64,000 nucleotides of DNA from Devosia yakushimensis (GTDB lineage Bacteria; Pseudomonadota; Alphaproteobacteria; Rhizobiales; Devosiaceae). The translations under genes were made by a program, and so were the position numbers. The notes beneath the pieces are model-generated. The model made no database searches. It had not been told where the DNA came from and was given only the letters and a program-made list of their open reading frames with translations. Shown piece after piece: positions 24,675-33,263 of this stretch (within the stretch, counting starts at the first letter, position 1; the number at the start of each line of letters is the position of its first letter). The stretch spans positions 62,001 through 126,000 of the forward strand of contig NZ_BSNG01000001.1 of NCBI RefSeq assembly GCF_030159855.1, read 5' to 3'.

Positions 24675-25400
24675 ATGACTGACAAGAAAACCATTGCGAT
24701 CTTCGGCGCCGGCACCGGGCTGGGAGCTTCACTTGCCGCCCGTTTCGGCCACGAAGGATATAGGGTCGCGTTGGTGGCCCGCAATGCCGCCACCCTTGAT
24801 GAACGGGTGGCCGAACTTGCCAAGGCGGGCATCGAGGCGGCCGCTTTCCCCACCGACCTCAACGATCACGGTGCTATCGGACCGCTGGTCCGCTCCATCG
24901 AAAATCGGCTCGGCCCGATCGATGTTGCGGTCTTTGCGCCGGTCTCCAGCACTGTCGGCTTCATTCCGGCGCAGAAGCTGGATGCGGCGGCGCTCAAGCC
25001 GCTAGCCGATCTTTTCGCCTTTGCGCCCATCGAGCTGAGCCATGCGCTGCTGCCCGGCATGATTGCCCGTGGCGATGGCGCCATCGTCATTGTCGGGGGC
25101 ATGTCGGCAGTCGTGCCGATGGCCGGCTTGAGCGGGGTTGGTCCAATGATGGCAGCGGCGCGCAATTACATTTTCGGCCTGCATGACGAGGTCAAGGACA
25201 AGGGCGTCTTCGCCGGCACGCTCAATATCGGGGCCATGATCGACCGCTCCGCCGGGATGCGTGCCCTCACCTCGGGCGGCGCCAAGCTCGACCCCAGCTT
25301 CCCGGTGGTCGATCCCGATGATCTTGCCGAGGAAGTCTGGACGCTCATCACCCGGCGTGATCGCGTCGAAGCGCTGGTTCCGCCGCATCTGGCCGGCTAG
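24675..25400 (+). CDS. Atypical SDR family protein (no Tyr-x-x-x-Lys)
   Basis: A 241-residue short-chain dehydrogenase-like protein. The cofactor motif GAGTGLGASLAARF is intact and VIVGGMSA supplies the Ser position, but the region where Tyr-x-x-x-Lys should lie reads GVGPMMAAARNYIFGL, so the classical catalytic pair is absent. It may be a non-catalytic NAD(P) sensor or use other residues. The ATG follows GGAGCA. It is divergent from an HxlR regulator, which probably controls it. Confidence 0.75.
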   Translation: MTDKKTIAIFGAGTGLGASLAARFGHEGYRVALVARNAATLDERVAELAKAGIEAAAFPTDLNDHGAIGPLVRSIENRLGPIDVAVFAPVSSTVGFIPAQKLDAAALKPLADLFAFAPIELSHALLPGMIARGDGAIVIVGGMSAVVPMAGLSGVGPMMAAARNYIFGLHDEVKDKGVFAGTLNIGAMIDRSAGMRALTSGGAKLDPSFPVVDPDDLAEEVWTLITRRDRVEALVPPHLAG

Positions 25401-25403
25401 GCC

Positions 25404-26633
25404 TTAGCCCGATTCTGCCGTGGCGATGGCGTCGCGCTGGCCGGCGCTGTCGCGCAGCAGGATCATCGAGCAGAAGCTTGCCGCCAAGGTGCTGACGGCG
25501 ATGATCACGGCCATGGGCATGGGCGTGCCATTGGCCATGGTTCCGACCAGGGCCGAGCCGATCATGCCGCCGCCATATTGGGCAAAGCCCAGCAGTGCGG
25601 CAGCTGAGCCGGCGCCTTGCCGGACGCTGGCTAATCCGCCGGCGATGGCATTGGCGCCGATCAGGCCGTTCATGGTGACGAAAACGAAGAGGGCGCCGGC
25701 AAAGGCCGGCAGCCCGCCCCAGCCGGTCCAGGCCTGGGCCAGCAAGAGCGCGCCGGCACCCATGCCCAGAAATGTACCGGCCAGCAGCAGTTTTTCGCTG
25801 CCGAAGCGATTGACCAGCCGGCGATTGACCGCATTGGCGAGCATGATGCCCACAATGCCCGAGGCAAAGACGAGCCCATAGATATTGGGGGACAGCGAAT
25901 AGAACTCGATGAAAACAAAGGACGAGCCGGCCACATAGGCGAATACACCCGCCGCAAAACATCCCAGCGTGCCGGCATAGGCCATGAGCCTGGAATTGCG
26001 GAAATGCTGGCCGTAATTGGCGAAAGCCTGGCCAATGCCGCCGGTGCCACGCTGGTCCAGGGGCAGGGATTCAGCCGTGCGGCCGACACCGGCCAGCGTC
26101 AGCAGGCCGATCAGCACCAGCGTCCAGAAGATGAAATGCCAAGACGAAACCGCCAGGATCTGGGCGCCGATGGTCGGTCCGATCATGGGCGCAATGCCCA
26201 TGATCATCATGAGGGTCGAGAGCGTGCGGGCGGCTTCCCGCTGGTCGAACAGGTCGCGCACCATGGCCCGGCCCAGCACGACCGCGGCGCTGGCCCCGAC
26301 CGCCTGAACGACGCGCCAGCCGATCATCTGCCAGGCATCGGTCGACAGGGCGCAGCCTGCCGCGCCGATGATGAAAATGGCGATGCCGGCCAATAGCGGC
26401 CCCTTGCGGCCATAGCGGTCGCTGACCGGTCCCCAGACGAGCTGCCCGAAGCTGAAGCCAAGCAGGTAGCCGGAGATGGTCAGCTCCAGGGTTCCTTGGC
26501 TGGCGCCAAGGCTTTCGCCCATGGTGGGCAGGGCCGGCAGGTAGAGGTCGGTGGAAATCGACGCGAAGCCCAGCAGGACGCTGAGCAGCGCAATCAACCA
26601 GAATCCCCGATAGGGTGTTGTTTGGCTGGTCAT
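25404..26633 (-). CDS. MFS multidrug efflux transporter, Bcr/CflA type
   Basis: A 409-residue, 12-helix major facilitator. LYLPALPTMGESLGASQGTLELT near the start and GPVSDRYGRKGPLLAG (motif A) are typical of the Bcr/CflA drug:H+ antiporters; MIMGIAPMIGPTIGAQIL fits the antiporter motif C region. The gene starts three bases after the stop of an aldo/keto reductase and is probably in its operon, consistent with export of a toxic carbonyl compound or its product. The substrate is unknown. Confidence 0.87.
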   Translation of the reverse strand: MTSQTTPYRGFWLIALLSVLLGFASISTDLYLPALPTMGESLGASQGTLELTISGYLLGFSFGQLVWGPVSDRYGRKGPLLAGIAIFIIGAAGCALSTDAWQMIGWRVVQAVGASAAVVLGRAMVRDLFDQREAARTLSTLMMIMGIAPMIGPTIGAQILAVSSWHFIFWTLVLIGLLTLAGVGRTAESLPLDQRGTGGIGQAFANYGQHFRNSRLMAYAGTLGCFAAGVFAYVAGSSFVFIEFYSLSPNIYGLVFASGIVGIMLANAVNRRLVNRFGSEKLLLAGTFLGMGAGALLLAQAWTGWGGLPAFAGALFVFVTMNGLIGANAIAGGLASVRQGAGSAAALLGFAQYGGGMIGSALVGTMANGTPMPMAVIIAVSTLAASFCSMILLRDSAGQRDAIATAESG

Positions 26634-26636
26634 GGG

Positions 26637-27617
26637 TTACCGATCGATGCGGGCCTGATTGGCCCCGGAATAGCGATCGCCCAGGATGGTGATGCCAGCC
26701 GTCGCCGCTTGGATTGCCGCCAGATCTGCTGCTGTCAATTCCACCTCGGTCGCGCCAATATTCTCTGCCAGCCGGTGCAGCTTCGTGGTTCCCGGAATTG
26801 GCACAAAGACGGGGCTCTGTGCCAGAACCCAGGCCAGGGCGAGCTGGGCCGGTGTCACGCCCTTTTCCGAGGCCAGCCGGGTGACCGTATCGGCCATAAC
26901 CTGGTTGGCGGCGCGATTATCGGCGTCGAAGCGCGGCACGGTGTTGCGGAAGTCGGTCTTTTCGAACTGGGTATTGCTGTCGATGGTGCCGGTGAGGAAA
27001 CCCTTGCCCAGCGGGCTGAACGGCACGAAGGCAATGCCGAGCTCCTTGAGCACGGGAATGATCTGCTCCTCGGGCTCGCGCCACATCAGCGAATATTCGC
27101 TTTGCAGCGCCGTGACCGGCAGCACGGCATGGGCCTTGCGGATATTGGCGACACCGGCCTCGGACATGCCGAAATGACGGACCTTGCCTTCGGCAATCAG
27201 CTCCTTGACGGTCCCCGCGACGTCTTCCATGGGCGTATTGCGGTCGACGCGGTGCTGGTAGAGCAGGTCGATATGGTCGGTGCGCAAGCGCTTCAGTGAG
27301 CCTTCCACCGCCGCGCGGATCATTTCCGGGCGGCTGCTCGGCGCGCCGCCGCCGGCAATATCGAAGCCGAATTTGGTAGCAATGACCACCTGATCGCGGA
27401 TCGGCTGCAGCGCCTCGCCGACCACTTCCTCATTCTTATAGGGGCCATAGACCTCGGCGGTATCGAAGAAGGTGATGCCGCGCTCAAAGGCGTCGCGGAT
27501 CAGTTTCACGCCTTCCGCTGTTTCCAGCGGCTTGCCATAGGATTGGCTGATGCCCATGCAGCCCAGGCCGATGGCCGAGACTTCGAGTCCGCTGGTTCCA
27601 AGTTGTCGTTTTTTCAT
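26637..27617 (-). CDS. Aldo/keto reductase (YakC/AKR13-like)
   Basis: A 326-residue NADPH-dependent TIM-barrel reductase. It begins KKRQLGTSGLEVSAIGLGCMG. The catalytic tetrad is visible as Asp in FFDTAEVYG, Tyr in the same motif, Lys in VIATKFGF and His in LLYQHRVD. VPIPGTTKLHRLAENI near the end binds the cofactor. The start is the ATG at 27617 with GAGGA upstream, 11 bases after the stop of the second reductase. It probably detoxifies aldehydes or quinones; the substrate is not determinable. Confidence 0.9.
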   Translation of the reverse strand: MKKRQLGTSGLEVSAIGLGCMGISQSYGKPLETAEGVKLIRDAFERGITFFDTAEVYGPYKNEEVVGEALQPIRDQVVIATKFGFDIAGGGAPSSRPEMIRAAVEGSLKRLRTDHIDLLYQHRVDRNTPMEDVAGTVKELIAEGKVRHFGMSEAGVANIRKAHAVLPVTALQSEYSLMWREPEEQIIPVLKELGIAFVPFSPLGKGFLTGTIDSNTQFEKTDFRNTVPRFDADNRAANQVMADTVTRLASEKGVTPAQLALAWVLAQSPVFVPIPGTTKLHRLAENIGATEVELTAADLAAIQAATAGITILGDRYSGANQARIDR

Positions 27618-27628
27618 GTCGTTGCTCC

Positions 27629-28513
27629 TCAAGCTTCAGGGATGGGACGGCTGAAATTTTCAAGGCTGATGGTATCGGGATCGGGGCCGCCGCGGCTGCC
27701 GGTCTCCAATGCGTCGATGGCGGCCAATTGCCCGGTGGTGAGTTCGAAATCGAAGACTTCGAAATTCTCCGCGATCCGGGCCGGTTTCACCGATTTGGGG
27801 ATCACCGAGCGGCCATTCTGCAGCCCCCAGCGCAACATGACCTGGGCCGCCGTTTTGCCATGCGCCTCGGCAATGCCCAGAATGGTGGGGTCTTCCAGCG
27901 TGCTCTTGTTGTTGCCGCGATAGAAGGTGATGCCGCCGATCGGCGACCAGGCCTGGGTCAGGATGCCATGCTGGCCGTGCAGGCGCTGCAATTCGCTTTG
28001 CTGGAAATAAGGATGCACCTCGATCTGGTTGACGGCGGGGACGGTGTTCACCTCCGGCAACAGGCGGTTCAGATGGTGCGGCATGAAGTTGCTGACGCCG
28101 ATGGCGCGCACGCTGCCGTCGGCCAGCAGCTTTTCCAGCGCGTGATAGGCGCCGATGGTCCGTTCGAAGGCCGAGGCAAAGGGTTGATGCAGGATCAGCA
28201 GATCGAGCTGCTCGACGCCCAGCTTGCGTGCACTCTTGTCAAAGCCGTGCAGCGTTTCGTCGAACCCGTAATCGTTGATCCAGATCTTGGTCTCGATGAA
28301 AATCTCGTCGCGGGAAATGCCCGAGCGCCGGATGCCTTCGCCCACCTCGCGCTCATTGCCATAGGCGGCAGCGGTGTCGATATGGCGATATCCGCGGGCA
28401 ATGGCCTCCACGACGGCTGCCGTGGTTTCGTCCGGCGGGGTCTGGAACACGCCCAGCCCGATCGTGGGCATGGGTACGCCATTATTGAGCTGGAAATTAT
28501 CTGGAACGGTCAT
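27629..28513 (-). CDS. Aldo/keto reductase (2,5-diketo-D-gluconate reductase type)
   Basis: A 294-residue reductase of the AKR5-like group. It begins FQLNNGVPMPTIGLGVFQTPP; the tetrad lies in HIDTAAAYGNE (Asp, Tyr), IETKIW (Lys) and LILHQPF (His). SVIPKSVKPARIAENF is the NADPH phosphate site. The start is the ATG at 28513 behind AAAGGACC. It leads an operon with the next reductase and the MFS pump. Two unrelated reductase subfamilies in one operon suggest broad carbonyl clearance. Confidence 0.9.
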   Translation of the reverse strand: MTVPDNFQLNNGVPMPTIGLGVFQTPPDETTAAVVEAIARGYRHIDTAAAYGNEREVGEGIRRSGISRDEIFIETKIWINDYGFDETLHGFDKSARKLGVEQLDLLILHQPFASAFERTIGAYHALEKLLADGSVRAIGVSNFMPHHLNRLLPEVNTVPAVNQIEVHPYFQQSELQRLHGQHGILTQAWSPIGGITFYRGNNKSTLEDPTILGIAEAHGKTAAQVMLRWGLQNGRSVIPKSVKPARIAENFEVFDFELTTGQLAAIDALETGSRGGPDPDTISLENFSRPIPEA

Positions 28514-28671
28514 GGCTGGTCCTTTGAGACTGTCCGCCGGCGCTTGATCTCGTCCAGGCAATCGACGGATTGGGGGCGGCCAGTTGCCCGGCCACCCCTT
28601 TCAGTACTCAATGTAGTCGTTTCCAGCCGATCGATAATCCGGCAGAACGCGCTAAGGCTTATGAGCGCAGT

Positions 28672-29796
28672 TCATGAATGGAGACCAGCGAAGAAGGCCG
28701 CAACTTCTTCTGCCCAGACCTGGGGAACCTCCATGGCCGCGAAATGGCCGCCGCTATCGAGTTCGGTCCAGCGGGTGATGGTATTGCCGGCTTCACCGAA
28801 GCGGCGGATGGCCACTTCATCGCGGGCGAAGACGGCGACGCCGGTGGGCACGCCCGAATTGGGCTTGGGCGACCACGCCTCGGGGTCATGGGCGTTTTCG
28901 TAATAGAGGCGGATGGAGGAGGCCGCGGTGCCGGTGAACCAATAGACCAGCACATTGGTCAGGAACTTGTCCCGGGCCACCGCATCGGGGCTGTCGCCGA
29001 AGCCGGCAAACATGTCGCCCAGCCAGGCAATGAGGCCCGCCGGTGAATCGGTGATGCCATAGGCCAGGGCCTGGGGCCGGCTGGATTGCAGGGCATTGAA
29101 GCCGAAGCGCTCGGCCATGAATTGCTGGAGGCGTTGCAGCCGGGTCTTTTCGGCGTCGCTGAATGTCGCGATCTCGCTGGGCTCGATCGGGCCCATGGGG
29201 ATGAAACCCATGGTGGCGGCGTTGACATGGACGCCGATGACGCGATCGGGTGCCGCCCGGGCGATAGCGGGAGCAATCACCGCGCCGGCATCGCCGCCCT
29301 GGACGCCGAAGCGCTCATAGCCCAGGCGCGTCATCAGCTCGAGCAGCGCATTGGCAATGCGACCGTCGTTCCAGCCGGCTTCCTTTGTCGGGCCCGAGAA
29401 ACCGAAGCCGGGCAGCGAGGGAATGACCAGGTCGTAGCCGGCGGCGCTGAGCGGGCCGATGGCGTCGAGGAATTCGACGAAGGAGCCCGGCCAGCCATGC
29501 AGCAGCAGCAGGGGCATGGCGGCCTGCTGGCCTGCCTTGATGTGGAGGAAGTGGATGGTCTGGCCATCGATCTCCGTGGTGAATTGGGGGTGCCGGTTGA
29601 TCGCGGCTTCCTGGGCGCGCCAGTCGTAGCCATTGAGCAGGCGGTCGACCATGCCGGCGACGAAGCCGGTGGTGGGGCCATAGCTCCAGCCGGCGCCGGG
29701 GATCTCGTTGGCGAGGATGGTCTGGGTCAACCGCTGATGCAGGTCGGTCAGCCGGGCTTCCGGAATTGCGATGGTGAAGGGGGTGATGTCAGTCAT
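28672..29796 (-). CDS. Epoxide hydrolase family protein with N-terminal EHN domain
   Basis: A 374-residue alpha/beta hydrolase. An EHN domain (about 1-90, FTIAIPEARLTDLHQRL) precedes the catalytic fold. The oxyanion motif LLHGWPGSFVEF, nucleophile Asp in VQGGDAGAV and late His in SGGHFAAME match microsomal-type epoxide hydrolases, which open epoxides to diols. It lies 158 bases upstream of the reductase operon and in the same direction, so it may share regulation with it. Natural substrate unknown. Confidence 0.87.
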   Translation of the reverse strand: MTDITPFTIAIPEARLTDLHQRLTQTILANEIPGAGWSYGPTTGFVAGMVDRLLNGYDWRAQEAAINRHPQFTTEIDGQTIHFLHIKAGQQAAMPLLLLHGWPGSFVEFLDAIGPLSAAGYDLVIPSLPGFGFSGPTKEAGWNDGRIANALLELMTRLGYERFGVQGGDAGAVIAPAIARAAPDRVIGVHVNAATMGFIPMGPIEPSEIATFSDAEKTRLQRLQQFMAERFGFNALQSSRPQALAYGITDSPAGLIAWLGDMFAGFGDSPDAVARDKFLTNVLVYWFTGTAASSIRLYYENAHDPEAWSPKPNSGVPTGVAVFARDEVAIRRFGEAGNTITRWTELDSGGHFAAMEVPQVWAEEVAAFFAGLHS

Positions 29797-29876
29797 TTTG
29801 CCGTCTCCGCGCTGGGGTGAAAGTGCATCCTTTCTAGCCAGCGGGCGGATGGCGGGATTGAAGATTTCCGACAGTT

Positions 29877-30542
29877 TTAGCGTTGTGCGATTTCGCCCGG
29901 GGTCTGGCCCATAATGGCCTTGAGCGAGCGGATCATGTGGGGCTGGTCGGCATAGCCCAGGGCAAAGGCGACATCGGCGGCCGGACGTCCCTGCTGCAAT
30001 AAAGACATGGCCTTCTGGGCGCGTTCGATCTGGGTAAAGGCCTTGTAGGTAAGGCCGGTGGTCTTGAGGAAATGCCGCTGCATGGTGCGTTCCGACATGG
30101 CCATCGGATGGCCCGATACGACCGAGCCAACGAGCCTGTTGTCCTCGACAATGCCGCTGCGCAGGAGCTTGCCGACAAACCGGTCCACATTGTCGAGGCT
30201 GGGGATTTCCATGACATCGGTGCCCAGCCAGAACCGGTCCTGGCCGATACTGGGCAGCACCACGCCCTCGTCGCGCATGCTTTCGCCTGGCATCAGCGAC
30301 ATGAAGCTATGGGGCTTGAAGGCGATCGAGAGGATTTCGTCGCCTTCCGCGAAGGCATGGGTAACCGCGCTGGTGGTGAGGCCGGTGCGCAGCACCAGCG
30401 AGCCCCGGGCCGACTTCATCATGACGAAGTCCCAGCAGCCGTCCGGCTGCATCAGCATGCTGCCATCGCCTCCGAAAGTGGTATGCGTCACCGACGCAAT
30501 CACCGGCGAGGACCAGCCCTCCAATTTGTGGACACGATGCAT
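29877..30542 (-). CDS. AraC family transcriptional regulator
   Basis: A 221-residue regulator. The C-terminal helix-turn-helix (about 135-221) contains SERTMQRHFLKTTGLTYKAF and DVAFALGYADQPHMIRSLKA. The N-terminal half is a cupin-like sensor (QPDGCWDFVMMKSARGSLVL). It sits 80 bases upstream of the epoxide hydrolase gene in the same direction and is the best candidate regulator of the hydrolase/reductase/efflux group. Confidence 0.85.
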   Translation of the reverse strand: MHRVHKLEGWSSPVIASVTHTTFGGDGSMLMQPDGCWDFVMMKSARGSLVLRTGLTTSAVTHAFAEGDEILSIAFKPHSFMSLMPGESMRDEGVVLPSIGQDRFWLGTDVMEIPSLDNVDRFVGKLLRSGIVEDNRLVGSVVSGHPMAMSERTMQRHFLKTTGLTYKAFTQIERAQKAMSLLQQGRPAADVAFALGYADQPHMIRSLKAIMGQTPGEIAQR

Positions 30543-30720
30543 GCCATCGAGCTCGATTTTGCCTGACCAAGTCTGACAGGTTTGTGTGCTGTCAGCAATA
30601 TTTGGACATGGGCGATGAGTCCGACGCTTTCGCCATCAACTGTCTTTCTCCGGTTATCGCTGCCCGTGCACAGATGGTCGCGATTGACCGTTTTCGTTCC
30701 CTCACTCTATCACTGTCAAA

Positions 30721-31395
30721 ATGATCGCGATTTCCTCCATATTCTACTTCCTCAGCCAGCATCCGTTTTGGTCGATGGGGCTGCTGCTTCTCGCCTGGCT
30801 AACCATAGGGGGCCTGGTCGCACGATGGCGGAACAATCCGGGATGGTTCGCGCTGGGCGCGGTGGGCATGGTGCTGGGCATGGCCAATATATTCACCGGG
30901 TCGATGGTCAATGCCATTTTCCTCAATGCCTTTGGCACTTATGGCAGTGCGGTCGTCACCCATGCCGAGGAAACCAATTCAACGCTCAATGATCAGCCGA
31001 TCTGGGCCTTTGACGGGGTGATGCAAACGGCCGATGGCCTCGACGTCAAGATTGGCTTCGACACCATGTCGGCCAGCCTCTATCCGGTGCGCAACCAGAT
31101 CGATCTGCCACCGATCGGTGAGCGCTTCGTGGTCAAATACATTCCCGGCTTCGAGCGGAATGTGGCGATCATGCGCGATGAATCGCCGTTCGGCAAAAGG
31201 GTGATCGTCGCCGAAGCGCGCGGTCCAGTCGATCGGGCGGCCAACCAGCTTGCGGTCAGCCCCAATAATGAGAGCTTCAAGCAGGAATACCGCGACGCGC
31301 TGGAGCACTTTCTCACCCAATACGGTAAGGACGCGCCGCCGGGCCTGGTCGCGCAGTATCGCATGCAATTGCAGGCCCTCGAGCGAGATATGTAG
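30721..31395 (+). CDS. Membrane-anchored protein of unknown function
   Basis: A 224-residue protein I do not recognise. Two hydrophobic segments (about 14-34 and 41-65, the second AVGMVLGMANIFTGSMVNAIF) form an N-terminal membrane hairpin. A soluble domain of about 150 residues follows (QPIWAFDGVMQTADGLDVKIGF; IGERFVVKYIPGFERNVAIM), probably periplasmic and beta-rich, ending in an acidic-basic helix. Its 3' end faces the MFS gene of the arsenic locus 28 bases away. No neighbour suggests a role. Confidence 0.7.
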   Translation: MIAISSIFYFLSQHPFWSMGLLLLAWLTIGGLVARWRNNPGWFALGAVGMVLGMANIFTGSMVNAIFLNAFGTYGSAVVTHAEETNSTLNDQPIWAFDGVMQTADGLDVKIGFDTMSASLYPVRNQIDLPPIGERFVVKYIPGFERNVAIMRDESPFGKRVIVAEARGPVDRAANQLAVSPNNESFKQEYRDALEHFLTQYGKDAPPGLVAQYRMQLQALERDM

Positions 31396-31423
31396 ACATC
31401 CCGAACAGGATGCCGGTCATCAG

Positions 31424-32671
31424 TCACCGCGGCACCGGCGCTCCGCTTCTCAGATTGTGCTTGGCGAAGGCAGGCCGCGCCAGGACGGCGACCGCGACGA
31501 AGAGCGCAACAGGAATCGCGCCCAACGCCACCACGGCCCAGAGCGAGAGCGGTACGCCAGCCAGTCCCATGGCCACGGCCATGGCGAAGGGCGCGATGGC
31601 CGATGCGACCTGGCGGGCGGATGACAGCCAGCCGAGCCGTGCGCCATATCCTTGCCGGCCGAACAATTGCAGCGGCAGCGATCCCGAGACGATGCTGGTG
31701 AGGCCCGAGCCCAGGCCGAACAGCAGGGCAAAGATGACGCCGCCGGCGACGGAGGGCGCCGTCAGGGCCAGCACCGCCGTGCCGGCCGGCAGCAGGATGG
31801 CGGCAACCACGGCCAGTGAGGTCGCCGGAAACTCCTTGCCAAAAACCATGTTGGTGAGGCGCGACAGCACCTGGGCGGGACCGAATACGCTGGTGATCAG
31901 CACGATGCCGCTGCCCAGGTTGAGCGCGGTGAGCAAGGGCAGGATCTGGAGGGTAATGGCCGACATGAGCAGGCCCAGGAAAGCAAAGGCCACCAGGATC
32001 AGCACGAAGCCGAGATTGCGCCGATCGGGGGAGAGGCTGCCGGCGGCGTCTGCGGAAGGATTGCCGGGGGTTTCGCCAGCGGGTTCGGCCAGGTCCGGGG
32101 CGGGCGATAGCCTGCCCAGCCAGAAATGCAGGGGCGCGCAAACGCCGATATTCAGCGCCGCGAAGAGCAGATAGACCATGCGCCAATCCATCCAGTTCAG
32201 GAGCGTGGCGGTGAGCGGCCAGAAAATGGTGGAGGCAAAGCCGGCAATCAGGGTCAGGTGGGTAATGCTGCGCTGCGCGCCGCGCCCACCCAATTGGACC
32301 AGGGCGGCAAAGGCCGTGGCATAGAGCACCAGCGTCGAGGTCGCTTCCATGACGACCAGGGCGGCCGCGAACAGATAGCCGTTCGGCGCCATGGCCAGGA
32401 GGATTTGCGATAGCCCGGCGGCCAGCGAGCCCAGAGTCATGGTGGGTACCGCGCCCCATTTGTCCACTGCATGGCCGCTGAGCGGGGAAACCAGGCCGCC
32501 GGCCAGCAGTGCCAGCGTCAGGGCCCCGAAAACCCATTCAGGCGACCAGCCGAAACTGGCGCCAATGGAAGGGGAAAGCACGGTGAAGGCATAATAGATC
32601 GTGCCATAGCCGATGATCTGGGTGACGCCCAGCGCCCAGATGGCACTGGCGGGAATGCGGCTTGCGGCCAT
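31424..32671 (-). CDS. MFS transporter, ArsK-like (probable arsenical efflux)
   Basis: A 415-residue, 12-helix major facilitator. It begins IWALGVTQIIGYGTIYYAF and has GHAVDKWGAVPTMTLGSLAA as motif A, with a long hydrophilic central loop (about 190-225). The protein type and its position beside ArsR, ArsC and an aquaglyceroporin suggest ArsK, the MFS arsenite/antimonite exporter known from Agrobacterium. It follows the DUF6428-like gene by 31 bases in the same direction. No ArsB or Acr3 pump is present here, so this is the likely efflux route. Confidence 0.75.
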   Translation of the reverse strand: MAASRIPASAIWALGVTQIIGYGTIYYAFTVLSPSIGASFGWSPEWVFGALTLALLAGGLVSPLSGHAVDKWGAVPTMTLGSLAAGLSQILLAMAPNGYLFAAALVVMEATSTLVLYATAFAALVQLGGRGAQRSITHLTLIAGFASTIFWPLTATLLNWMDWRMVYLLFAALNIGVCAPLHFWLGRLSPAPDLAEPAGETPGNPSADAAGSLSPDRRNLGFVLILVAFAFLGLLMSAITLQILPLLTALNLGSGIVLITSVFGPAQVLSRLTNMVFGKEFPATSLAVVAAILLPAGTAVLALTAPSVAGGVIFALLFGLGSGLTSIVSGSLPLQLFGRQGYGARLGWLSSARQVASAIAPFAMAVAMGLAGVPLSLWAVVALGAIPVALFVAVAVLARPAFAKHNLRSGAPVPR

Positions 32672-32702
32672 GGAAGGGATTTCCTGGTTTTACCCATCGC
32701 CC

Positions 32703-33221
32703 TCAGGCGCAGCATTGTCCTGACGTCTTTGGCGAGCAGCAGGAGGCCTGGCGCGCCGCTTCGGCCGCCGCCCGGTGGCGCGGCTTGCAGATGGCGGGGC
32801 GGGGTTCGAGGCTCAGCACAGTCGCTTCCCCGTCCACCGCAATGCCGGCAACATCGAAGACCTGCATGGCTTCGCCCGGCCGGCTCACTTCAAAGGTCAG
32901 CCTCGCATCGGCGGACAGCCGAACCTTGCGGTCGACCTGGGCCAGGATGCTGCGGAACTTGCCCACCGTCAGGAAGGTCTGTTCGGGCCCGGCCGGAAGG
33001 TCTTCCACCTGGAGCACGGTTTCCTGCCAGGCATCGGGCTGGCCGCCTCAATCGAGCGTAACGAAAGAGCCCGCTTTGACCTCGGTGACGTGGTAGCCGG
33101 GCCGGATGCGCCGGCCAGCATAATCGATGACCAGCGGCCGCTCGTCGTGGTCAGCCAGCATGGTCAGTACCTGGCCCAGGGACGTGTCGGCCGGGGCCAA
33201 CGGGCTGGCATGTTCGGTCAT
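32703..33221 (-). CDS. DUF6428-like protein with one in-frame UGA (candidate selenoprotein, or pseudogene)
   Basis: A 172-codon frame interrupted only by TGA at 33050-33048 (codon 58). The upstream half ends YHVTEVKAGSFVTLD; after the TGA it continues GGQPDAWQETVLQVEDLP to a Cys-rich tail (ASCCSPKTSGQCCA). From memory, DUF6428 proteins of arsenic operons have a Cys at the interrupted site (LDCGG), so UGA replaces Cys. A stem-loop at 33031-33008 begins 16 bases after the UGA. Upstream and downstream frames are otherwise clean. The gene is divergent from arsR at 33262 and shares its operator region. If UGA is not decoded, this is a broken gene whose product stops at 57 residues. Confidence 0.7.
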
Positions 33222-33235
33222 GATCGGCTATCCTA

Positions 33236-33263
33236 ATTTCAATGATTATTGAGATATTGAAAT
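33236..33263. promoter_or_regulatory. Inverted repeat, probable ArsR operator 1
   Basis: ATTTCAAT (33236-33243) and ATTGAAAT (33256-33263) are perfect 8-base arms, with an inner CAAT-gatt-ATTG repeat. The site overlaps the ATG of the first ArsR gene and faces the divergent DUF6428-like gene, so one repressor could control both directions. Confidence 0.65.

Noticed and set aside
31080..32537. A 485-codon minus-strand frame overlapping the MFS gene in another frame
   Set aside because: Arg/Gly/His-rich shadow of the MFS gene; no hydrophobic segments or domains.
32703..33017. A separate 104-residue gene starting at an internal GTG at 33017
   Set aside because: No ribosome binding site fits, and the sequence upstream of the start continues the same protein across the UGA, so it is treated as one gene with an in-frame UGA.
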